A stretch of 64,000 bases of DNA from Conchocele bisecta (GCA_029237695.1 CM055269.1:35573175-35637174); one strand, 5' to 3'; counted from the stretch's first letter, positions 32,478-45,143 are shown. Numbers and translations: made by a program. Notes: generated from the letters alone by a model not told the origin.

Positions 32478-32685
32478 GTCGACCCACCACTAATTGCTTA
32501 CCAAGCTTTTATTTCAGATTATGCTTTAGCATGGTCTCGTGAGTGTGTAAACCAAAATGCACCCGAATGCACATTGGGGAAAGCACCTAATTTGCCTAAT
32601 TTCAAGATGGCGGCCAAAGCATAATATAAAAAATCTTAAATGCTCTATATCATGAAAACTAGTCACATTACACCATATAAATGTT
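32478..32685 (+). repeat. Left inverted repeat of the Academ-like element
   Basis: Matches the complement of about 38060-38259 with scattered differences, including TTGCTTACCAAG, TTTATTTCAGATTATGC and CATGAAAACTAGTCA. Confidence 0.75.
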
Positions 32686-33109
32686 ATAACCACATATAGG
32701 AATATGTATATAAATATTTTAAAAATTATGAAAGAAAGTATGACGTTACCCACAGGCGCGGGTCCAGGGGTGGGTTCATCGGCCTGGATCCAACCCTGCT
32801 CCTGGCAAAATATGCACAATACTCAAGTAGTTGAATAACTTTTGCTGTTTTATATTGCTTTATAATTTGATAATTCCCAGTATATCTTGACTGGTCATGT
32901 ACAGAAAACCCTTTCTGTTCGCTAATTGGGCAGTGCCGTGGAAAGTAAGCGTCGAACCAGGGAACATCAACAACAACAACAACAATATTAAGTTTGTTGG
33001 TGGCATCATTTGAAATTACTCAATGCCAGATGGTAAGTTACATAAATAATTAATGGCATAATACTTCAACATATCGAGTGCTTCTTCTTACGCATTGCCA
33101 TGGAGAAAA

Positions 33110-36100
33110 CCCAATTAATGTAACACCCCCAAAAGGCCATTTCTAGATAATGCCGACCACAATACCCGTACCATCGACGGACGTGGAACTTTTCATGGAA
33201 TGGGTATGGTAGTTGCAATAACTCCGGAGATTAAAACTAAGACAGCAATTATGCGAAGGTGAACGATTCTCAATTACGAAGTGCCGGCAATATTGAAATA
33301 AAGTATTCACAGTCCATTAGTGATAACATTTGTAAGTTGTTGTTTAAGACGTTACCGAGTATAACATCGTTAGATGACACGTTGCACATCGATACCCTGT
33401 GGAACGCAACCAAGCAGCCCAGTTATTCGGGTCTCGTGCAAATGATATTGAAAGGATTTCATCCAGGAAGGCAATCGCTTCTGTTTCTACCTATGATTGA
33501 CATGACTCCGAGCGATCCAGCATGCATCTATTCAAGCTTATGCTTTATATGTGATCATGCTCTGCGTTATAGTGTTACGCCAATAGTAGTAACCTTCGAC
33601 CAGCCGTTATTCTGGAAAGCTATGATAATAATAGAAAATGAAGCGGACTCTATTGCATTACATAAAATTGTTCTACGAATTTTCACTGCGTGTTTCACTT
33701 ACAAATGAGCTATTATGGTAGCATAGGTCACACACAATGGAGAATTCAGGCATGCGTCAAGTTTTAAAATTAGCATATGGCGAAAGCGTGGTACTACATA
33801 TCATGTCGGGCAAAGCAATCGAACGTGCTACACGGGTACACTACCTTGTGAATGTTGCACTGAATACGCTGCTGGAAGAAAAGGCAACCGATGAAAAGCT
33901 ATTAACTGATGAGGACAGTGCTGCAATACATTCCACATGTGAAGGCATTGCAAATGGAACTATCCCGCTAGATGATGAAAACGCCATAACACTTCTCGAT
34001 AAGTATCATGACATTTTGAACAAAACCGAACACAATCTGTCACAATCGCGAACTGCAGCATTGTGGCTACAGTATATGAAGATATGTGCTACATGTACGT
34101 CATGAAAGTTACTGAAAGCCGAGAGGACCGGTCAGTGGCATCTACATATTGAGGCCGTCACTGAAACCGTGCATATACTGGCAGCAACTGGACACAATCG
34201 TTACACTAAGACTTTACATGTGTACCTCAAAAGATGGCAACTGCGGAGACTGATTTCCCCGGAGTTTACACACACTTTGAAAAAGGTCATCATGTGCGTC
34301 GGAAGTCAGACCGATTCTGGGCAGGTCTAAGCACAGATCTTGTGATTGAACACTCACTGATGAGATCACTGAAATCGTCAGGTGGTCTCAGTAGTGTAGG
34401 GGATTTACAGAAGCGCAACGATTAACATGGCTTATGTCCTGACCTGTGTGTCTCTCTGTCAATAGTGCGATGCAGGAACTGGAATCGGTAACGAATGTCA
34501 GCAGTGACCAGCATAAGGAAGCAATAAGGAAGCAAGTCGACCCCGTGTGAAGCGTGATGGTGAAGATGTTGAGCTAATATTGACATTTCTTCGAGAGCGA
34601 TCACCATACTATACTATACTATACTATACTATACTATGCTACTATAGCTATGTACTACTATACTATAGCTATACTATGCTATGCTATGCTATGCTATGCT
34701 ATGCTATGCTATGCTATGCTATGCTATGCTATGCTATGCTATGCTATGCTATGCTATGCTATGCTATGCTATGCTAATGATATCTATCTAGCTATGCTAT
34801 GCTATGCTATGCTATGCTATGCTATGCTATGCTATGCTATGCTACTATACTATACTATACTAACTGGAATCGGTAACGAATGTCAGCAGTGACCAGCATA
34901 AGGAAGCAATAAGGAAGCAAGTCGACCCCGTGTGAAGCGTGATGGTGAAGATGTTGAGCTAATATTGACATTTCTTCGAGAGCGATCACCATACTATACT
35001 ATACTATACTATACTATACTACTATACTATACTATACTATACTATACTATACTATACTATACTATACTATACATACTACTATACTAATACTAATCTAATA
35101 CTATACTATACTAATACTATACATATACTATACTATACTATACTATACTAACTATACTATACTATACTACTATACTATAACTATACTAATACTACTATAC
35201 TATACTACATACTATACTATACTATACTACTACTATACTATACTATACTATATACTATACTATACTATACTATACTATACTATACTATACTATATACTAT
35301 ACTATACTATACTATACTACTACTATACTACTATACTACATATACTATATACTAACTATACTATTACTATACTATACTACTAATACTATCTCTCTACTAA
35401 ATACTATACTATAACTATACTATACTATACTAATACTATACTATACTATACTACTATACTATACTATACTATACTATACTATACTATACTTATAGTATAT
35501 ACTATGCTATGCTATGCATATGCTATGCTAATGCTATGCTATGCTATGCTATGCTAATGCTATTGCTATTGCTTGCCTATGTATGCTAATTGCTATGCTA
35601 TGCCTATTGTATGCTATGCTATGCTATGCCTATGCTAATGCTAATGCTTTGGCTAATGTTATGCTATGCTATGCTATATATACCACTATTGCTTATGCTA
35701 TGCTATGCTATGCTATGCTATGCTATGCTATGCTATGCTATGCTATGCTATGCTATGCTATGCTATGCTATGCTATGCTATGCTATGCTATGTTATGCTA
35801 TGCTAATGATGGCTATGCATGCTATGCCTATGCTAATGCTATTGCTTATGCTATGCTAATGCTTATGGCTATGCTATGCTATGCTATGGTATGCTATGCT
35901 ATGCTATGCTATGCTATGCTATGCTATGCTATGCTATTGCGAAATATTGCCACAGGACTTGTTGTGTCGGTCAACGTAAATTGTTATAATGCCAGAAACG
36001 TGGGTATTGACATTCTAAACAAAATGAAAGGCAAAAGTGTAGTTGAGAATACGTTCAGAAAGAATGACCGTGTATTAAACATGAATAGAAACACAATCAA

Positions 36101-37493
36101 AGTTGATAATGCAGACATTAACATAGACCAACAGCTGCTCTTTCAACGATTTGCCTCATGTAGTATGAACGATGAAAATTTACCGGAAGTATTTTCACAT
36201 GAGATGTGTGCATACCCAGCCTCTATATTCGAAGCGAAGGATGTGTTGGGAGCACCAGATAAACCAGCATTGACAGATGGAATTTGGAAAAAGTTGACAA
36301 GTGATGCGAGGTATTCATCTTTCGATCTGCCAAGCGGTGCGCGGTGTGTCGTGGATGGCGGATGGCTTCTTCATCGTGTACCATGGAAAAAATGTTCCAC
36401 ATTTGGAGAGATTCGCCAGTCGTATGTGGCGTTATGATATCCGGGTGCCATTGTGTGTTTCGATGGATATAGCCACAATACCACAAAAGACGCGGTTCAT
36501 CGTCTCAGAGCAGGCCAAATTCGATGTACTGATGTTTTTGTTGAGGCACACTGTACTGTATTCTGGACGTCAAACAAAATGAACAAGCAAAGGTGTATCT
36601 ATCTTCTAAGTGGCATCCTACTTCAGAACGAGGTTGAAGTATATCATGACGAAGCCGACGCGAATGTTCTAATAGTGACAAAGGCAGCATTTGAACCAAC
36701 AGTAGTTATCGATAGTGATTCGGACTTAACGGTTCTGTTACTCAGTAATCACAAAGTGGATGACCTTTAATACAATCTGTATTATCAACCTATCACTAAA
36801 AACGGTACGAAAAAGTCTCCCCGACTATGACAAATAAACAATTGTCGAACTGTACTAGGGTGTGAAATGTGTAACAATCTGAAGTTTGCACATGCAATGC
36901 TTGGTCGTGGCATCACATCCAGCCTACACGGAGTGGGAAAGGCGGGCGTATTGAAATCGATGAGCAGCTTCTGAAATGCTTCTAGCATTTTCAATGATCC
37001 AGAAGCATCTGTGCCAAGCATCATCGAGGCTGGTGATTGCACCATTCTAAAGCTCTACTGTGCTGCGAATAGTGTACGCAGTCTCAATGATCTCAGGGTG
37101 TGTAAATTTATGCAAAAGTTCAATCATGGTAATTGTATCCATCCGAAGAGTTTACCACCAACGTCAGGATTAGCATTGTATCATTCTCTGTGGGTATATC
37201 ATCAGATCCAAGCTTGGAATGATAACGCACTAGCCCCAACCGAATGGGGCTGGGGTATCCATGACACACAACTGACTCCAATAATGACATTGACCCATAT
37301 TGCCCCAGAATACCTGCTGAAATTGATTCACTGCGGTTGCAAGGGAGAATGTTCTACATTGAATAGCTCATGCAGGAAAATTGGGCTGGAGTGTACTATA
37401 GCATGTAAATGTACTGGAGACTGTTTGAACATTAGTAATCCGTGTGACACTAATGATGGTGATGACTCAATTGTGAGTCAGTGTTTTCCCTAA
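33110..37493 (+). pseudogene. Large transposon protein with PIN/XPG-like nuclease and Cys8 tail
   Basis: A multi-copy metazoan family. Recognisable segments in order are DHNTRTIDGRGTFHGMGM (33150-33205), DALRYSVTPIVVTFDQPL-type sequence (33560-33620), ATGHNRYTKTLHVYL (34185-34230), RKSDRFWAGLSTDLVIEHSLM (34300-34365), and after the satellite DIDQQLLFQRF-type sequence near 36120. The nuclease-like part is VCFDGYSHNTTKDA (36450-36490) and then the acidic EADANVLIV and DSDSDLTVLLL (36650-36740), as in PIN/FEN folds. The C-terminus has PTEWGWGIHD and eight Cys from HCGCKGEC to CTGDC (37330-37425). An in-frame TGA (about 36435), several indels and the satellite at 34600-35935 disable it. Confidence 0.65.
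34600..35935. repeat. Pentanucleotide satellite (TACTA)n and (TGCTA)n
   Basis: Blocks alternate: (TACTA)n at 34600-34675, (TGCTA)n to about 34845, a 130-bp unique segment, (TACTA)n at 34990-35500 and (TGCTA)n to 35935. The unique segment (34862-34990) duplicates 34478-34602, so the expansion involved copying of flanking transposon coding sequence. The apparent 298-residue open frame across it is repeat translation. Confidence 0.9.
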
Positions 37494-38059
37494 ATACAAT
37501 GCAAGGTGTTGCAAATATATGATAGTTGATTGTATAGTCAGCTAGTAATGTTTCTTTGTGAGACAAAACATGATATCATATTTTCATTTGTAACCAGCCA
37601 TTCAACGATTTTGTTTTATTTGATTATGTTGATACTGTTACAATACAAACATAAAAATGATACATATTATGACGTCCTGATATATGTGCCTTGATACATG
37701 ACAGGTTGGATGCCATTTTTAACATAATCCAGATTAATTGATGTGAAATTGTTCTATAACAATACATTATAGCTGTGTATAACTGATTGGTATATGTGCA
37801 GTATATGCATGTACATGTCATATGTTAATATGTACAATACAATCATACGTAATTGGTCACTAATGTGATGCATTCAATTACATGAAGGTTCTACTGAATA
37901 TTTAGCCCAAATAACATGCCAAATACAGACATTTCAAATGATTTTGTCACAATGACGTCATAATAACGTCATCATAACGTACAAGTGACGTTATAATTAC
38001 TTTCTATGATGATTTTTGAATCCTGATATACATATTCCTATCTGTAGTTAATACATGTA

Positions 38060-38259
38060 TATAGTATATTATGACTAGTTTTCATAATATTGTGCGTTTA
38101 AGAATTGTTAGGGGTAGTTTTGGCGGCCATCTTGCATTTATGCAAATTATGTGCTTTCCACAATGTGCATTCGGGTGCATTTTGGCTGAAGCACTCACCA
38201 GACCATGCTGAAGCATAATCTGAAATAAAACCTTGGTAAGCAATTAGTGGTGGGTCAAC
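38060..38259 (-). repeat. Right inverted repeat of the Academ-like element
   Basis: Inverted partner of 32478-32685. The conserved outer end on the minus strand is GTTGACCCACCACTAATTGC. Confidence 0.75.
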
Positions 38260-38269
38260 GTTTATTTTT

Positions 38270-39480
38270 ACCAACCTTATATACGATGCAAAAAAGTTCC
38301 GTTAGCACCTCGTTAGCTTTATTCGTCTATCGATAAACGGTTAGGAATTGACCAATGGTTTTAAACGGTTGCGAATCGACCAGCTGAATGGTTAGGAATT
38401 GACCAAGATTGTCCGGTTACGAAACAGTAAGGTTACGAAATGACCATAATTCGTCGGAACAATACTTTCACAGTGTTTGTGGTTGTAGAGAGATCGAGGC
38501 GAAAAGTAAGCGCCTGAATTTAAGACTTACAACAACAACAAGAAGAAATAAAACCTGTAAGATTTCACATCTTTAACATTTTTATGTTTACGTAAGTCTA
38601 GAGATATCGACAAGGACAGCATATCATATGATATATCTCTTCCTGAATTCTATCTCTTGCCATCGTATGTAGTTCGATCACTGTGACTCTAAATGGAAAA
38701 TGACCTTGCCGAACGTGTACATTTCATCATTTCCGAGAAGAGTATTTTCCGGACGTACCAATAATCGGAACTATGTACTGTTGATCACTAGTCGCACGGA
38801 GGCAATGCGTTGTGTCCTTGAGCAAGACACTTTATCCACACTGTTTCACGCCACCAGCTGTAAATGGGTACCAGTTAGTTCTGAGTACAGAGAGTACAGA
38901 ATTCTTATTATACACCCTGCATACAAAGTATCATACCGAGTGGGGCATTCTATAGATTCTACACCTCGACCAGGGTTCAAGCTAGCCCTTCAAAATAGGG
39001 AGAAGTTTTCACCAAAAAATTGAGAAAATAGACCATTTTTTCAAATTTTTTTGTTTTATATGGTGAAAAACTTCTCCCTCAACTCAGAATAGGGAGAAGT
39101 CAGACAATTTAGGGAGAGAATTTCGCCCACTTCGCCCTGTAAACTAATCCCTGTTGACATACAAATTTTCATCTTTTAACACTGCACACGCTATTCATGA
39201 GTATGCACAAACCTTTACTAAATAAACTGTTACCAAATTTAATCAAAATCCATTGCAAATCATCTGAAAACATAAAAATCCAATAGTAACTCATGAAAGT
39301 AATACAAACTAATAATTCTATCTATCTATACATAATGCTTGCATGCCCCTTGCGGGTATTATGAGCATGAGAAAGTGCACGTCGGATGTTTTAGTAGAAG
39401 GAAAGGGTGACAAGTAAAAACATGTTGGTGACTAAGAGTAAGAGGAAATAAAGTGATAGATGGTTAGTGAAGCATGAACA
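38270..39480. other. Intergenic with short repeats
   Basis: Apart from the SINE fragment, no gene was recognised. 38335-38450 has repeated GGTTAGGAATTGACCAA units, and 38995-39140 has AGGGAGAAGTTTTC-type inverted pieces. It is otherwise AT-rich and without features. Confidence 0.5.
38790..38890 (+). repeat. SINE fragment (V-type tail)
   Basis: GTGTCCTTGAGCAAGACACT and TGTAAATGGGTACCAGTTAG are typical of the conserved central domain of animal SINEs and of some LINE tails. Confidence 0.6.
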
Positions 39481-39517
39481 AGACAAAAGAGAGATAAAAG
39501 CAACCGGTTCTGGTCTC

Positions 39518-41614
39518 CTAGCAATGGGCCAGCTGGCCGACTGCCTGTTTAAATTGAACAGGGTCGGTCAATATGGCAATATTGTGAGGCAAGGAGTTCC
39601 AGAGAACAACAGTGTGCGGAAAAAAGGAAAATTTGTAGTAATTTGCAATGGTATGAATTTGTCTGATGGAGAAAGGGTGCATATTTCTTGTCAGTCTCAT
39701 GGGCTGCTGCAGGTACGAGGGCAGTGTGACAGCTACCTGATGGTGGTAGATTTTGTGGAACATTGCCAATCTTGAGTCAGTACGCCTGTCAGTTAATGTA
39801 CGCCATCCAAGACTGGTCTGCATGCTGGTCGCACTGTCGTCTGTAGAATAATTATGCTTAACCCACCAAACTGTCCGTCTCTGAACCATCTCAATTTTAT
39901 TTGTATTGTATTGTGTGTAGGGCGACCATACCGTAGATGCATATTCAAGCTGAGGCCGAACTAAAGTTTTATATGCAAGTTCCCTGACTTTTTCATTTTT
40001 AGTTTCAATGTTGCGTTTTAGAAATCCCAGAGTTCTGTTTGCCGAATTGGTAATACGATTTATGTGAGTGTTCCATGTTAAATTTTGAGAAATGTCAACT
40101 CCAAGATATTTAGCATCATTTACTGTTGAAAGAGTTCGTCCATGAAGTATATAATTATGTTTTATCAGATTTTTGTTTCTTGTAATGTTCATGACTTGGC
40201 ATTTCAGTGGGTTAAACTCCATATCCCATTTAGTTTCCCATATGGCGAGGCGATCAAGGTCGTCTTGGAGAGATTTACATGCATATTTGTTTAACTGCTG
40301 TATCATCGGCAAATAAACTGACTTGTGATATAATTATATTATCAGGGCTCAAGGTCACGGACTTATAAACTTAGAAAAAAACTAAAACTTAACAAATGTA
40401 AATTTCCTTATAACATCTCTTTCCCTTTGTGGAATGCAGTGATATTTTACCCGGCCCTTCTCTGACACTCATACATCATTCTGCAACAAACCTACGACCC
40501 CCATTTATACCAGGGGTCAAGGTCACAGACTTAGAATGTCTAGTTTGCTTTTTTCAACTGGAACCACCATCACACTCTCCATATGTGCTAACATAGTCTT
40601 TTATCTGAAAATGATAGTATGCGAGCTGGAATTCATTCTAGGTCAGGGCTGACGCGGGGGGTATTCCGTAAGCCCTCGCTTACTGACAAATCTAGTTGTG
40701 TCTGGAAGGTCATTTATGTAGAGAAGGTAAAGCAATGGGCCAAGTACAGAGCCTTGTGGGACACCGGAGGTAACAGGGACTTCAGATGAGGTTTCACCTT
40801 CTAGGACAACGGTCTGAGATCTACCAATTAGGAAAGAATGTATCCAGTTTAAGGTCAAGTCTGAAACACCATGTTCTTGAAGTTTGAAAAGCAGTTTTAG
40901 ATGGGTCACCTTATCAAATGCCTTACGAAAATCTAGTAGGACAAGATCAGCTTGTTTGCCTTGTGTTAGGGTGCGGGCCAAGTCATCAATAAGCTGGATT
41001 AGTTGTGTCTCACAAGAGTGCCTTTCCCTGAACCCATGCTGTAAGTCATACAAGATGTTATACTTATTGAAATGAGAGGTGAGGTTAGAGGCTATAATGT
41101 GTTCCATGAGTTTTTATAGGATGCAGGTCAAGGAGATAGGTCTGTAGTTTGCTGGGTTACTGGCGTCGCCTTTTTTGTACAAAGGGGCGACATTTGCATT
41201 GGTCCAGTCTGAAGGTAGTTTGCCATTGCAGAGTGATTTCTGAAAGATGAGTTGTATTATGTCAAAAATCTCATCTTTCAGTTCTTTAAGTATTAATGGT
41301 TTGATGTTGTCGGGTCCAGCTGCTTTGTCTGTTTTTAGACCGCCAAGAAGTTTGTAGACACCAGCTGCACTAATGTGTATGGGAGGCATTTTAGGGTACT
41401 TACTGGTGTGCGACGTTTCTTTCGAGATACCTAGGCGTCTAATGGTGCTGAGGCATGACTGACCAAGTGAGAGTGGTGCAAGGGGGGAAAAGACAGACTG
41501 AAATTGCCGGTTTAAAATATTTGCTTTGTCACTGTTGCCTGACAGGACATTACCAGTGATTTGGTCTTTTAGTGGTGCAATACCTTGAGAGTCTTGTTTT
41601 GCATTTTTTATCAT
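39518..41614 (-). pseudogene. LINE reverse transcriptase
   Basis: The N-terminal part reads DKAAGPDNIKPLILKEL, PLYKKGDASNPANYRPISL (41300-41120), [25 protein letters not shown] and [21 protein letters not shown]. The catalytic FADD box lies at about 40300-40320, after a roughly 340-bp inserted segment. The C-terminal thumb follows (KYLGVDISQNLTW, RPQLEYASTVWSPY). A frameshift lies near 41110. Confidence 0.88.
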
Positions 41615-41743
41615 ACTGTATAATTTTGTTGAGTTAAAGTATGTTGAGTTGTCCTCCTGGTTTAATTCAAGTATATTTTCGAGGTAGTTATTATATGCAT
41701 TTTTTATCTTCTGTTTTATTATTTGTTTAATTTCAGTAAATTT

Positions 41744-42460
41744 CTACTTAAGATCATTTGTCTTGTTACCTTTTAGTTGTTTGAAAAGTTTATCTCTCTT
41801 CCTGATTAGCCTTTTGACCTCTTGTGTTACCCATGGTAATGATCGTTTACTGCTGCATCGCTTCATTGGTACAAACTTTGTTATGCCAGAGTGTAGTGTG
41901 TTTTTAAACTTCGACCAAACTTCATCTACGGAAAGAATCTCATGGTTTGATAAGATATCTGCTTTATTTGCATTCATAAATTGTTTGAAACCATCCCAAT
42001 TTGTTTTTCTGTAAAGTGGTATATCTCTAGGAGTCTGTTTACTGGAAATGGGTTTTAGTTGTGCTGTAGCGATAACAATATTATGATCAGATATGCCAGA
42101 GTGAACCTGGGTATCATCCACTAGGCTCTCATTGGATGTCAGGAATAGGTCAAGAATGTTCTCAAATCTCGTGCTTTCATTTACCATCTGAACTAGGCTG
42201 TGGTCATTTAATAGACCAATGAAATGCTCATAAATATGTTGCAAGCCACAGCCTGTCTGTCTGTATAGAGGGTATGTGCTCAGAATCCCAAGTGAATTTT
42301 GGATAGTTAAAGTCCCCAAGAACCCATTTAGTCCCTTTACATGATCTCACCAGCTCCAGTGATTTACCAAACTCTACTGCGCTTTTGAGATCTGATTCTT
42401 TTGGTCTGTAATACGCCCCAACTTCCAATAATTTCAACTTTAACCCATAAAATTTCACAA
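41744..42460 (-). pseudogene. LINE endonuclease, C-terminal half, and linker
   Basis: AP-type endonuclease strings VGAYYRPKESD, KWVLGDFNYPKFTW and, after a frameshift near 42280, HSLVQMVNESTRFENILDL, then SGISDHNIV (SDH box) and a basic linker KRLIRKRDKLFKQ towards the RT. This is the DNA-nicking domain of the LINE. Confidence 0.8.
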
Positions 42461-42616
42461 TCAGTTTTTAGTTGTGTTTGCTGGGTGGCTATCATATCAT
42501 TACGGATCAAGATAAATACCCCCCCCCCCCACCCTTTTTTCCTGATGCTCTATCCTGTCGAAAAGGATATGGAAACATTTCACTATCCAAATGTTCCTTT
42601 GTCAGCCAGGACTATG

Positions 42617-43456
42617 TCAGGTCTGTGGTTGTCTAAAAAAATGTGAATACAATTCATGTTTCTTGTTCACTATAGATTGGCAATTTATGTGCATAACCTT
42701 TAGCGGTGAATGTGGAGATTTTGACTGACGTCGACCAGGCCTGGATGGATTCGGTGGTGTAGTTTCGGGTTCTAAGTCTAAGACCGAAAAACTGTTTTGT
42801 GATGACACAAAACTAGCAGAGGTTTGGCTTGTGTAATTTAAGTTGTCACAGACTGTGCAGGCCCAAGAAAAGGACACGTCATTTTGCATTAGGCTGTTAT
42901 ATCTGCCTAAACTGATACCTTGACAGTCAATATGGAACCACTGGCTGCAACCATCACACTGAACTGCTTGATCAGTGTCCAGAACCTCCATCTGGCAGGT
43001 GCCACACGGAAATTCTGGTCCTGGGTTCGACTCTACATCAGCAGAGACCGACAGAAGTAGGACACACAAGTAACATAATGATGACTTGCGATTTGGATTT
43101 GTAGGGAAATAGCCCTTATTAATTCTGTTGCTGGAAAAGAGTGTTGCACACAAATCCGTGTTTTGGGGAGACATGTTCTTTGGGTGAATACATGGTCTCG
43201 GCAGGGTGTATTCAGCAGGTTCCCGAGTTTTCTGTACGGCAAACAGTTGGGACACACAAACTATGAGTGTTATCTGTAAGAGAACACCTGTGAACATCAT
43301 GAAACTTCTGACCGGAAGTTTAGAAAATTTTGAAGAAAAGGAAACAAAATGGCGGAAATGAACCGAAATGTTGGGAATGTTGAAAAGTCCTGATATTTCA
43401 GAAAACTGTGCAAAACGGTGAATGAAACTGCTGCTCAAATGAAGTTCCTTTGTCAT
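42617..43456 (-). pseudogene. LINE ORF start: 2A-like peptide, PHD finger, start of endonuclease
   Basis: Open frame of 279 residues from the ATG at 43454-43456. A hydrophobic segment (residues 128-137) leads into DVESNPGP (residues 140-147), a 2A-like ribosome-skipping motif. This is followed at once by a PHD-type zinc finger (residues 151-203: CGTC, CDGC, WFHIDC, WACTVC). A linker then leads to the endonuclease start LKVMHINCQSIV (from residue 252). The frame shifts after about residue 270. The hydrophobic stretch just before 2A may act as a signal-like sequence, as described for some sea-urchin LINEs. Confidence 0.8.
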
Positions 43457-43879
43457 TTACTAAGTTGGACCACAATCAGAACACCAGAAACCGTCTACTT
43501 TATGAATATTAGGAGAGCTGAAGAAAAGGCTGTGTAGAAATCCGACGCATGCGCACTGAAACAATTATTACCACTACCAGTTTAAAAGGTTTAGAAAATT
43601 ATTGTTTGCCTTTACAGAAAATAGACCCCATCTTAACATTTACATGTTGAATTTGGCTGCCACTGATTGGGTCACTTGTTGATTCTGGCTTAAATTTACT
43701 TTATCAGGTCATCTACATATGTAAATTTATGTCATAATTACTTGAATATGTTATTTTGATAATATTAACACTCATTTCAGTTCAAAAATTTAGAAAATCT
43801 TTCACATTTAAATGCTAAAGTGTGAATCAGATCTGATTCAATTATATTCTGCAGAGGAATCCTATGAGTGGAATCGTAA

Positions 43880-44240
43880 CTCTGCTTACAGACGGTACGG
43901 GAGTAGATTGCAAGAGTTTCCATTCACAACTACCATTATCTCTGCAACGATAAGTCGTATTGACTTCAAACTTTGTATACTTCCTTGTCGTCATCCATAT
44001 TTTCATTCCATAACACATCCATGCGGCCTTGATAGCCAAAGTCAAGGTCAAATTACTTCGAAATTTGCATCCGTAAGATTTGCGTAAGTTTTCGGGTAAC
44101 CATTATCTCTGCAATGGTAAGTCTAATTAACTTCAAACTTTGTATACATGTACTTCCTTATCATCATCCATATTTTCATTCCATACCACCCATGCGTCCT
44201 TAATGTCCAAGATCAAGGTCAAATTACTTACCTGCTCACT
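43880..44240. repeat. Tandem repeat related to the 168-bp satellite
   Basis: About two copies of a unit containing ACTTCAAACTTTGTATAC, CATCCATATTTTCATTCCAT and AAGGTCAAATTACTT. The layout (calcitonin-like short reading frames, AAGGTCAA) resembles the satellite at 59.2-60.65 kb but in diverged form. Confidence 0.6.
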
Positions 44241-44833
44241 TTCTCTAGTTAGGTGAGTTTATTTTAATATTGTAGAATTTTCTCTCAATAACAATATAGC
44301 GAAGTATGAAAGTCAACGCCCTGCAGATTATTGCGCGAAATGGATTTGTTATTCCACAAATTTATACCGTTGACTGTGGTGCAGCTTGGTGCCAGCTAAT
44401 TACCGGGAAAACTTGATTGTATTTGATTGTATGTACATGTATTCTGGAAGGTTATAATTACCTCCCCTATCGAGGAGCGCAGGACCTGTTGTCCTAGTAA
44501 TAATTTTTGAACGCTTGTGACAACTAATTCCGGATCGTTTGAGATTCAGTAAAAGTTAAAAGGACTTGTTGTATAAATCCAACGTGTAGTTAAGGCTAGA
44601 TAATCAGTAGCTAGTTTCATCTCCGCGCGATACTTCTGACTATGAATCAGCTGTAGCACTGATCCGCGAAACATGTAGTGTCCAACACTATGCGATCACA
44701 GCCATAACGTCCTCAAACCACACGACATCTCACTGGGGGCTCCAATGTAATCTTGTCCTCTATGTACCCATTATAATATGGCGTTATATAAACTATAAAG
44801 ATGACATGTAGGATAGATCACTTTTAATGATGT
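44241..44833. other. Intergenic, nothing recognised
   Basis: AT-rich sequence without long open frames or clear repeats. Confidence 0.4.
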
Positions 44834-45143
44834 CCAGTAGCCTATTTCATCAACATTGCAAAGTATACTTTCCTAGCAAAGTATACTTTGAGGGAGAAAT
44901 TTTCAATTTTAGGATCAATTTATTAATTTTTATTATACTGAATTTATTACATTATCACAGCCATTATGGCTGTGATAATGTAATAAATTCAGTATAATAA
45001 TTCTGCATAGTTTTAATCATCAAATATATGCAATCGTTAGTTCTGCATGAAATAATGCATTTCGGAAAAATCAATGATTGCTCCCTCAAAGTATACTTTG
45101 CTAGGAAAGTATACTTTGCAATTTTGATGAAATCGGCTACAGG
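44834..45143. mobile_element. MITE, CAAAGTATACTTT family, copy 1
   Basis: Ends CCAGTAGCCTATTTCATCAA and the inverse TGATGAAATCGGCTACAGG, with paired GCAAAGTATACTTT motifs. A nested palindrome in the middle (TTATTACATTATCACAGCC...) is nearly perfect. A second copy lies at 48277-48645. Confidence 0.85.

Larger units (their letters stand above)
32478..38259. mobile_element. DNA transposon with about 200-bp inverted repeats, Academ-like
   Basis: The left end (32478 onward: GTCGACCCACCACTAATTGC, then CAGATTATGC and AAAATGCACCCGAATGCACA) is mirrored at the right end (38259 inward). The repeats can be followed for about 200 bp. The element is about 5.8 kb, of which about 1.3 kb is satellite. It encodes the PIN/XPG-like and Cys8 protein (33110-37493). 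No target-site duplication is visible. The Academ class is known for an XPG nuclease domain and an eight-Cys zinc finger, which fits; the assignment is tentative. Confidence 0.65.
39500..43456 (-). mobile_element. CR1/L2-like LINE with 2A motif, PHD finger, EN and RT
   Basis: A nearly full-length non-LTR retrotransposon on the minus strand. Order: ORF start (43456), 2A-like motif, PHD finger, endonuclease pieces (LKVMHINCQSIVNKKHE, then VGAYYRP and WVLGDFNYP), reverse transcriptase (41614-40643 and 40325-39518), and a short 3' end near 39500. Several frameshifts and a roughly 340-bp insertion (about 40326-40660) inside the RT show that it is inactive. The clade is judged from the PHD-EN-RT order and RT strings. 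Confidence 0.85.

Noticed and set aside
35541..36437. A 298-residue open frame rich in MLCYA
   Set aside because: Its first 130 residues are translation of the (TGCTA)n satellite; only the part after about 35940 is real transposon coding sequence.
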